Below, in pieces: positions 59,088 through 64,000 of a stretch of 64,000 nt of DNA. Both the position numbers and the translations under genes were made by a program. Position 1 is the stretch's first letter. Every line of letters starts with the position of its first letter. The stretch is from DASXIF01 sp036498145 (GTDB lineage: Bacteria; Actinomycetota; Actinomycetes; Mycobacteriales; Jatrophihabitantaceae), in the NCBI GenBank assembly GCA_963708625.1, contig CAVPSV010000002.1, positions 62,001 to 126,000 of the forward strand. The letters run 5' to 3'. The notes under the pieces were generated by a model. That model ran no database searches, was not told the origin of the DNA, and saw only the letters and a program-made list of their open reading frames with translations.

Positions 59088-60257
59088 ATGTCCGCGCTGC
59101 GCTGGCTGGGGTTCGCTTTTGGTGCGGCGATCGTCGTCGGCACCTGGTCGAGCGTGATCGGGACGCTGATCGTGCCGAGGTCGATTCACAGTTCTTTGTC
59201 TAGGTACACCGGCCGGGCCGTGATGGCGGTGTATCACCTCGCCGTGCGACGGGTTCGCAACTTCCGCATTCGTGATCGGGTATTGGCGTGGCAGGCACCG
59301 GTCTCGTTGTTCGTTCGGCTGCTGGTCTGGGGAGCGCTGTTCGAGGTCGGCTACGCGTTCATGCTGGTGCCGTTCGTCCGCGGTCGGACCTTGAGCGCCG
59401 CGTTCCAGGAAGCGGGCTCTGGGCTGTTCACCCTCGGCTACGCCGCGCCGTCGCGCGCGGGGTCGACCGTGCTGGTGTATTTGGCCGCATTCACCGGGTT
59501 GGTCGTCGTGGCATTGCAGATCGGGTACCTGCCCACCCTGTACGCCGCGTTCAACAGGCGCGAGGCGGAGGTGACCTTGCTGGTATCCCGGGCCGGCGCA
59601 CCTGCCTGGGGAGCGGAGCTGCTGGCGCGCACCAGGTTCGGCTTGGGCAGCATCGACGGAACCTCGGAGATGAGCGATCTGTATCAGACGTGGGAGCGGT
59701 GGGCGGCCGATGTCGCGGAGTCGCACACGACGTACACGACGTTGTGCTGGTTGCGTTCCCCGCGGGCGGACGCGAACTGGCTGATCTCGTTGTTGTGCGT
59801 GATGGACGCGGCCGCGTTACAACTGTCACTGAGCCCGTCAGCGGTGCCGGCGCTGCGCGCACGGCTGGCGATCCGGATGGGTTTCACCTGCATGAACCAG
59901 ATTGCGCAGGCTCTCGGCGAAGCGGTCGTCGAGGACCCGGATCCGGACTCCGCGATCTCGGTGAGCTTCACCGATTACGCGGCGGCGGTGGCACGGTTGG
60001 AGTCTGTGCAGTATCCGGTTGAGGTCAGCGCGGAGCAGTCGTGGCCGCACTTTCGAGGCTGGCGAGTGAACTACGAGGCAGTCGCGTACCGGCTGGCGTA
60101 TCTGATCGACGCCCCGCCCGCGTTCTGGAGCGGGCCACGCCGTTGGGCGGCCGAGCCGATGGCGCCTAGTCGGCCCGCGAACCGGATCGCGTCCGAGGTG
60201 CATTCGGACGATCCGCAACTCATGGGCCGGGGGCGCACCGCGCAACCCGGACGCTGA
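59088..60257 (+). CDS. Membrane protein with potassium-channel-like pore segment
   Basis: A 389-aa protein. The first helix (WLGFAFGAAIVVGTWSSVIG) is followed by a basic loop and two helices (VSLFVRLLVWGALFEVGYAF and STVLVYLAAFTGLVVVALQI) that flank a pore-loop-like segment, EAGSGLFTLGYAAPSR. The core TLGYA recalls the TVGYG selectivity filter but is altered. The remaining 220 residues are cytosolic and helical, with no known domain. It may be a divergent two-helix ion channel or a conserved actinobacterial protein of other function. Confidence 0.65.
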   Translation: MSALRWLGFAFGAAIVVGTWSSVIGTLIVPRSIHSSLSRYTGRAVMAVYHLAVRRVRNFRIRDRVLAWQAPVSLFVRLLVWGALFEVGYAFMLVPFVRGRTLSAAFQEAGSGLFTLGYAAPSRAGSTVLVYLAAFTGLVVVALQIGYLPTLYAAFNRREAEVTLLVSRAGAPAWGAELLARTRFGLGSIDGTSEMSDLYQTWERWAADVAESHTTYTTLCWLRSPRADANWLISLLCVMDAAALQLSLSPSAVPALRARLAIRMGFTCMNQIAQALGEAVVEDPDPDSAISVSFTDYAAAVARLESVQYPVEVSAEQSWPHFRGWRVNYEAVAYRLAYLIDAPPAFWSGPRRWAAEPMAPSRPANRIASEVHSDDPQLMGRGRTAQPGR

Positions 60258-60315
60258 GGGGCGGCTGCGTCCGGCAGCTTGTCCGCGGCTCGTGTCGGTG
60301 AACTGGGCCGGCGGC

Positions 60316-60759
60316 TCAGGCCGGTATGGCCGCTATCCGCGCCGCGGCGACATCCTGGAACGCCTGGCGCAGTTGAGGGCGGCGGGCCATCAGCGCGGCC
60401 CAGTTCACCTTGTCGATGCGCAGTGCCTTGAGCGCTGAGACGCTGGACACCGTCGCGTTGCGAAGGGTGTGGTTCAGTAGCCCGGTCTCGCCGACGACGT
60501 CACCGACCGCGACCGTTGCGATAGCGACGCCGTGCTTGAAGACCTTGGCCGTGCCGTTGACGACGAGGTATGCGGCGTCGGCGGGCGTGCTTTCGAGCAG
60601 GAACGCCCACTGGCTGGGCATGGCGGTCGCCGTGCCGGTGCGAGCGAGGTCGGTGAAATCGTCCTCGGTGCAGTCGGCGAACTCGGGGAGTGCGCGCAGA
60701 TGCGCGATTGCCTGCTGGATCCGCGCCTTGCGTTCCTGATCGTTTCTGAAGTTCTTCAT
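60316..60759 (-). CDS. Stand-alone cyclic-nucleotide-binding domain protein
   Basis: A 147-aa protein; ATG 60759 follows GAAGGGG. It is a single CAP-family cNMP-binding beta-barrel: ADAAYLVVNGTAKVFKHG, then the phosphate-binding cassette VGETGLLNHTLRNATV with the conserved Glu and Arg, so nucleotide binding is plausible. A helical N-terminus precedes it, and there is no DNA-binding domain. It converges with the channel-like gene. It may act as a partner subunit or sink for cAMP/cGMP. The gap 60760-60921 holds only its promoter region. Confidence 0.82.
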   Translation of the reverse strand: MKNFRNDQERKARIQQAIAHLRALPEFADCTEDDFTDLARTGTATAMPSQWAFLLESTPADAAYLVVNGTAKVFKHGVAIATVAVGDVVGETGLLNHTLRNATVSSVSALKALRIDKVNWAALMARRPQLRQAFQDVAAARIAAIPA

Positions 60760-60921
60760 CTCGTCGCCCCTTCGGTGGTCCTGCGTGCCTGGCCTATGTG
60801 ACCAGCACGCGGTTTCCGGGCAGTAAAAGAACGCTAAATTCGGGCGAATGGTGTGACCGGCGTCGCAGTACGGTCCGCGCGGGCGGCCGGTTAGGACGCA
60901 GTGCGTTCCGGTACGCGGGGA

Positions 60922-61098
60922 CTACCGCGGCGGTGTCGGGGTGACCGTGACGGTCGAGACGGGATGCCGGAAGTACGGGCGCTCGGCGTGCGGGATGCGC
61001 TGGGCGATGAGCACGCCCGCGATCAGCAGGATGACAACGAGGAACACCGTGAACGTCAGACGTCCGAAGACGGAGTGGGCGTCATGGGTGTCCGGCAC
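60922..61098 (-). CDS. Small single-helix membrane protein
   Basis: A 58-codon frame from GTG 61098 to TAG 60922-60924. It reads MPDTHDAHSVFGRLTFTVFL, then a hydrophobic helix VVILLIAGVLIAQRI and a Pro/Thr-rich end. The start is supported by TAGAGT ending exactly six bases upstream (leaderless pattern). It is predicted to be a one-pass membrane protein of unknown function. Open frames on the other strand in this interval lack such features. Confidence 0.45.
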   Translation of the reverse strand: MPDTHDAHSVFGRLTFTVFLVVILLIAGVLIAQRIPHAERPYFRHPVSTVTVTPTPPR

Positions 61099-61104
61099 AC
61101 GCTG

Positions 61105-61110
61105 ACTCTA
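61105..61110 (-). promoter_or_regulatory. -10 element for the small membrane protein gene
   Basis: On the minus strand TAGAGT (61110-61105), six bases, then GTG 61098. No clear -35 and no ribosome binding site are seen. Confidence 0.35.
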
Positions 61111-61221
61111 TTCGGACACCGTCGGCGGGCGGGAGGTCGGACCGGCTTGGGCGCGCAAGGCCCCGTCGAGCCTGGTTCGTCAGGCTGTTCGAGCGGCATT
61201 CCGGCCGCCGACGATGCTCCG

Positions 61222-61227
61222 TAACGT
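61222..61227 (+). promoter_or_regulatory. -10 element for a leaderless TIGR02611-type gene
   Basis: TAACGT ends seven bases before ATG 61235, with no ribosome binding site between them. Confidence 0.35.
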
Positions 61228-61234
61228 GGGATGC

Positions 61235-61627
61235 ATGACCGCACCCGAGCCGAACGAGACGGCTACCCGGGGGAGCGCGTGGTCGCGGATCGCGGCCTGG
61301 CGGGCAGCGGTGCGGCGACTGCCGGGCGGCTTCCTGGTGTGGCGCGTCGCGATCACCGTGGCCGGGACGTTGGTGATCGTTGCCGGCGTCGTGCTGTTGC
61401 CGCTGCCGGGGCCGGGCTGGTTGGTCATCTTTCTCGGTCTGGGGCTGCTCGCGACGGAGTACGAGTGGGCCGCTCGGCTGTTGCGGTGGGGCCGCCAACT
61501 GGTGCTGCGGTGGACGGATTGGGCCGGCCGCCAGCCAGTGCTTGTTCGGGTGGCGATCGGCGTCGGCGCGTTGGTGTTCCTGGCGGCGCTCGCATTCGCC
61601 GCGTGGCGGGTCTATGTCGATCTTTGA
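61235..61627 (+). CDS. PGPGW-motif membrane protein (TIGR02611-like)
   Basis: A 130-aa protein with two or three hydrophobic helices (VWRVAITVAGTLVIVAGVVL, WLVIFLGLGLLATEY and VRVAIGVGALVFLAALAFAA). The LPLPGPGWLVIFLGLGLLA segment is the hallmark of a small actinobacterial membrane family of unknown function. Its last codons and stop (ATCTTTGA) fall inside a 19-bp tandem repeat. Confidence 0.8.
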   Translation: MTAPEPNETATRGSAWSRIAAWRAAVRRLPGGFLVWRVAITVAGTLVIVAGVVLLPLPGPGWLVIFLGLGLLATEYEWAARLLRWGRQLVLRWTDWAGRQPVLVRVAIGVGALVFLAALAFAAWRVYVDL

Positions 61628-61671
61628 CGGCGACGACGATCTTTGACGGCGACGACGATCTCTGACGGCGA
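61621..61671 (+). repeat. 19-bp tandem repeat over the end of the PGPGW gene (about 2.6 copies)
   Basis: Units TCTTTGACGGCGACGACGA at 61621-61639 and 61640-61658, with a partial third copy (TCTCTGACGGCGA) to 61671. The first contains the gene's stop codon. The expansion therefore lengthens only the 3' untranslated part. Confidence 0.85.
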
Positions 61672-61810
61672 ACCGAGGACCCGATGCGAGCCCAAGCCAT
61701 CGCCACGGCGGCTCGCGCGGGCCTGCCCTCATCGCGCTCCGACGCCGCTGCCGCGTTCTGGGCGTTGGTAGGCTGGCGGAACTGCGCGGGCCGCATAGCG
61801 GCCGAGTCGC

Positions 61811-61882
61811 GGGCGATTAGCTCAGCGGGAGAGCACTGCCTTCACACGGCAGGGGTCACTGGTTCGATCCCAGTATCGCCCA
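61811..61882 (+). tRNA. tRNA-Val (anticodon CAC)
   Basis: The acceptor GGGCGAT pairs with ATCGCCC. The anticodon stem CTGCC/GGCAG encloses TTCACAC, giving anticodon CAC. The T-arm is ACTGG-TTCGATC-CCAGT, and the discriminator is A. Bases 61883-61885 read CCA, unlike the other tRNAs here. The region downstream changes character, as at integration sites. Confidence 0.95.
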
Positions 61883-61960
61883 CCAACGGAGGCCCCGTAT
61901 TTACTGGGGTAGAGGCACTTAGAGCAAGATCAAAAAGTTGTCGTGCAAGATACGTGCAAT
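61862..61960 (+). other. Possible attachment site/island left boundary at the tRNA-Val 3' end
   Basis: Immediately after the tRNA the base composition becomes visibly less GC-rich. A directly repeated CGTGCAA occurs at 61942-61948 and 61953-61959 (11-base period), in the manner of integrase arm sites. CCCC-N9-GGGG (61893-61909) could form a weak hairpin. No integrase gene and no second copy of the tRNA end are inside the window, so this is only a candidate. Confidence 0.3.
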
Positions 61961-62001
61961 AGCGACCGCCTTTCCGCCGCCACATATGTCACTCTCGCAC
62001 C

Positions 62002-62649
62002 ATGGCAGGCGAGTCCGAATGGCTGGATGGGATCTCGAATGAGGACCCAATCGTGCTGAGCGCGGATGAGCGGGCAGCGCTCGGCGAGGTGATCGCCTAC
62101 GCCGCGCTCATCGAAGAGCTAGCACTGGGCATCGTGAATCGGCTGAACGCCGAACTGGGGGAGCCTGGTCGTGGCGGAAAGATCGGTCCAAGGCTCCAGC
62201 AAATTGCGACCCACGCCCATGACGCTGAGGCAGCGGCGTGGGCGACGACGGCGCGCAAGGCCATAGAAGAACGTGATCGCCTCACCCACACCGCGTTCAT
62301 CATCCGCACGACGGATCCGGCCTTGCTCTGGGGGATGCGGTCGCACAAGGCGTTGCCGATAACCGGCATTCACCCGAGCGCGCTGTTTCAGACTCGGGAT
62401 GCCTGCCGCGCAGTGTGGTTTGCCGGTCGAAGGATCAACTTTCGATTAAGCGGCTGGACGACGACCTACCGGCCGCGAGGCGAGTCGTGCGAACGGTGTG
62501 GGAGGGATGCGGAGACTAGCGAAATGTTCGCGAACACACCTAGCGCCTGGCCGACCGGGACGCTAGGCGCGACAGCTCCTTATGCCGCGCCCGTCCACGC
62601 TGATGACAAGTCACCGGCGGACGAGCATTGCGAGCGCGCGCCGCGCTGA
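62002..62649 (+). CDS. Hypothetical protein in putative island
   Basis: A 215-aa protein from ATG 62002. The N-terminal 130 residues are helical and polar (DERAALGEVIAYAALIEELA, then AWATTARKAIEERDRLTHTA). The C-terminal end has CERCGRD, a lone Cys pair, and disordered Pro/Thr/Ala sequence. CACTCT lies six bases before the ATG. Codon choice is less GC-biased than in the core genes. No family is recognised. Confidence 0.55.
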   Translation: MAGESEWLDGISNEDPIVLSADERAALGEVIAYAALIEELALGIVNRLNAELGEPGRGGKIGPRLQQIATHAHDAEAAAWATTARKAIEERDRLTHTAFIIRTTDPALLWGMRSHKALPITGIHPSALFQTRDACRAVWFAGRRINFRLSGWTTTYRPRGESCERCGRDAETSEMFANTPSAWPTGTLGATAPYAAPVHADDKSPADEHCERAPR

Positions 62650-62681
62650 GCGCGTCCAGCGCTCGGCCTGTCCCGAGTTAG

Positions 62682-63026
62682 CTAGTCCGCTGTGCGGAAC
62701 GTCTGCCCAGGTCCGCCGTAGCCGTAGTTCGGCACAGTTGGGAGCAAGCCGACGTCTGGGCACGCCGGACGGGCTGCCTTCGCGCAGGCCGAGCAGACGC
62801 GGAAGATCATCGTCATATCGCCATCTGGCACCCTGCCCACCGGCATGCCGGTCTCCTGAGCCAGGAGGTGTTCGGCGTCATCGGTCGGGATGCCGAGAAC
62901 CCTCATCCCTGCGACCACGAACTCTGCTGGCCCGGTGAGGCCCAGGCCGGTGTCGGTGCCTCGGAGACAGACGACGCACGAGCCGTAGTAGTTGCCCTGA
63001 AGGTTCGGCGGTGGCAGTTTCACCAT
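62682..63026 (-). CDS. Zinc-ribbon-like small protein in putative island
   Basis: A 114-aa protein; ATG 63026 follows TAAGGACC on the minus strand. Two Cys pairs, SCVVCLRG near the N-terminus and RVCSACAKA later, suggest one zinc site. In between is TDDAEHLLAQETGMPVGRVP. It starts nine bases after the stop of the upstream GNAT-like gene, so they are likely one operon. Function is unknown. Confidence 0.6.
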   Translation of the reverse strand: MVKLPPPNLQGNYYGSCVVCLRGTDTGLGLTGPAEFVVAGMRVLGIPTDDAEHLLAQETGMPVGRVPDGDMTMIFRVCSACAKAARPACPDVGLLPTVPNYGYGGPGQTFRTAD

Positions 63027-63035
63027 TCGTGGTCC

Positions 63036-63629
63036 TTACCAGTTGTTGGGGTCGGTCGACCCGGATGCCTGCGCGTTGAGCTTGGCTTTCATTTCGTCCT
63101 CAGTGGGCGGCGGCGGCACTCCGAGCGCGGTAGTGAACGCAACGCCTTCGGGGGTCCGGACGTCGGAATGCGTCGGCGGCGTCCACCCGTGGAATTCCGA
63201 CACGTCGCGCGCGATGTCGAGAAGCTGACGCGCCGCACCTTGCCGACGATGACCCGGATCGACGTAGATCATCGCGATCAGCCCTGCATCCTCACCTTGC
63301 CTCTCGACGGCGAGCCCCGCCAGCCACTTGATGTAGCCGATTGGCATCATGTCGTCGAGCAGCACGACGGTCGTGCTGCGCAGGTTCGTAAACACGACCC
63401 AGGCCCACGGCCGGTCGCCCGGGATGCCTGAAGGTAGGTACAACACGGCGCGAACGTACGGCGCTGCCGCAGAGCATTTCAAGACTGATGAGCACGCGCT
63501 CTGGACGGTAAAATCAGGACTGTTCGGCACGCCCGGCAACTGCACTGCGAATTGTTTCGTGTAGCCAACGCGTGAGCGTCTAGCACGGCCCCCGAACGGG
63601 GCGAGGCAGGGTGCGCGCCGGGCGATCAC
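63036..63629 (-). CDS. GNAT-like protein in putative island, start uncertain
   Basis: A frame of up to 197 aa. The acetyl-CoA binding motif A is recognisable: AGLIAMIYVDPGHRRQGAARQLL, preceded by strands RPWAWVVFTNL and GYIKWLAGLAVE. Phage-type N-acetyltransferases look like this. The first 30 residues from ATG 63629 (Arg-rich, MIARRAPCLAPFGGRARR) look non-coding, so the true start is probably further in, near PNSPDFTVQSACSS. It is followed by the zinc-ribbon gene. The substrate is unknown. Confidence 0.6.
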   Translation of the reverse strand: MIARRAPCLAPFGGRARRSRVGYTKQFAVQLPGVPNSPDFTVQSACSSVLKCSAAAPYVRAVLYLPSGIPGDRPWAWVVFTNLRSTTVVLLDDMMPIGYIKWLAGLAVERQGEDAGLIAMIYVDPGHRRQGAARQLLDIARDVSEFHGWTPPTHSDVRTPEGVAFTTALGVPPPPTEDEMKAKLNAQASGSTDPNNW

Positions 63630-63652
63630 GGTGCGCAGTCCTGCCCCCGGTT

Positions 63653-63658
63653 TAGGCT
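63653..63658 (+). promoter_or_regulatory. -10 element for the HNH-type gene
   Basis: TAGGCT ends six bases before GTG 63665, with no ribosome binding site. This is the leaderless pattern seen elsewhere in the window. Confidence 0.4.
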
Positions 63659-63664
63659 GCCAGC

Positions 63665-64000
63665 GTGTCGCGAAATTACTCCCTTCCCACCATCAAGACC
63701 TTGTTCGGCCAAGCCCAGCGATGCGCGTGGCCAGGCTGCCAACAATCGCTGATCTTTGTGGATAAGGGCGTGTCCACCGTCGTTGCCGAGATTGCCCACA
63801 TCCGTTCGGAGAAGACGAACGGTCCGCGCCACGATCCGAACTACACCGGAGACGTCAACGGTGACGCCAACTTGCTGCTCCTGTGCGGCACGCACCACCC
63901 GCCTGTCGATCGACACGAGTCGATGTATCCAATTGAGGAACTGGTCGAATGGAAGAAGCAGCAAGTTTCGACGGCGGGGGCTGGCATCCAAATCTCGACC
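63665..64000 (+). CDS. HNH-nuclease-like protein, 3' end cut by window edge
   Basis: From GTG 63665 the frame is open for 112 codons to the last base. The visible part resembles an HNH nuclease module: a Cys pair in RCAWPGCQQSL, the first His in VAEIAHIRSEKTNGPRHDP, the Asn in GDANLLLLCGTHH, the final His pair and then YPIEELVEWKKQQ. The AHIRS...NLLLLC..HH...YP.EEL pattern is shared by HNH domains that carry extra C-terminal domains, including some in anti-phage effectors. What follows is outside the window. Confidence 0.7.
   Translation, partial: MSRNYSLPTIKTLFGQAQRCAWPGCQQSLIFVDKGVSTVVAEIAHIRSEKTNGPRHDPNYTGDVNGDANLLLLCGTHHPPVDRHESMYPIEELVEWKKQQVSTAGAGIQIST

Noticed and set aside
61684..61962. 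92-codon frame across tRNA-Val(CAC)
   Set aside because: It reads straight through the tRNA gene and has no coding character.

Overview
The window is 64 kb of a visibly GC-rich genome with short intergenic gaps, frequent GTG starts, overlapping start/stop codons, several apparent leaderless starts and mostly non-CCA-encoding tRNA genes. Gene content and order point to an actinobacterium (Actinomycetota). The runs rnc-mutM-smc-ftsY, amtB-glnB-glnD, and pyk-tesB ... pdtaR ... polA ... rpsA-coaE are classical for that phylum and resemble mycobacterial order, but I cannot fix a genus.

Layout. 1-7.8 kb: end of rnc, mutM, a small coiled-coil protein, smc, an L,D-transpeptidase lipoprotein and ftsY. 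7.8-10.5 kb: threonine degradation pair tdh-kbl and two small proteins. 10.5-19.5 kb: nitrogen block amtB-glnB-glnD under a GlnR-like operator, then gltB with no gltD beside it. 19.5-24.4 kb: pyk, tesB, a convergent PLP decarboxylase, a triple 89-bp repeat, tRNA-Leu and the ANTAR regulator pdtaR. 24.7-30.9 kb: a complete branched-chain amino acid type ABC transporter (livKHMGF). 31-38.6 kb: GNAT, polA, a divergent methyltransferase/esterase pair, rpsA and coaE. 38.7-39.1 kb: tRNA-Gly-Cys-Val cluster. 39.5-43.5 kb: secreted proteins, including a G1-type (eqolisin) peptidase. 43.7-47.0 kb: reductive pyrimidine catabolism (beta-ureidopropionase, dihydropyrimidinase) plus an F420-type oxidoreductase. 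47.1-50.1 kb: glycosyltransferase and polytopic membrane protein. 50.3-53.2 kb: serC and serA joined by a repeat-encoded micro-ORF. 53.2-61.6 kb: cupredoxin lipoprotein, GAF/PP2C phosphatase, secreted protein, Ser/Thr kinase, hydrolase, channel-like protein, cNMP-binding protein and small membrane proteins. 61.8-64 kb: tRNA-Val(CAC) followed by a block of unfamiliar genes ending in a truncated HNH-nuclease-like gene, which looks like the edge of a genomic island.

Two themes cut across the window. First, ten conserved genes, some normally essential (smc, coaE), carry thirteen single-base frame breaks. Twelve are of the +1 type, so either the sequence has a biased insertion error or something unusual happens in decoding. 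I give such genes as whole CDSs across the breaks. Second, several genes without a ribosome binding site have a TANNNT hexamer ending exactly 6-7 nt before ATG/GTG, the signature of leaderless mRNAs; this was used to choose starts.

The most novel structure I see is a 55-codon ORF made of five decapeptide repeats (MSERSERIMG). It is stitched to the serC stop by ATGA and to the serA start by GTGA.
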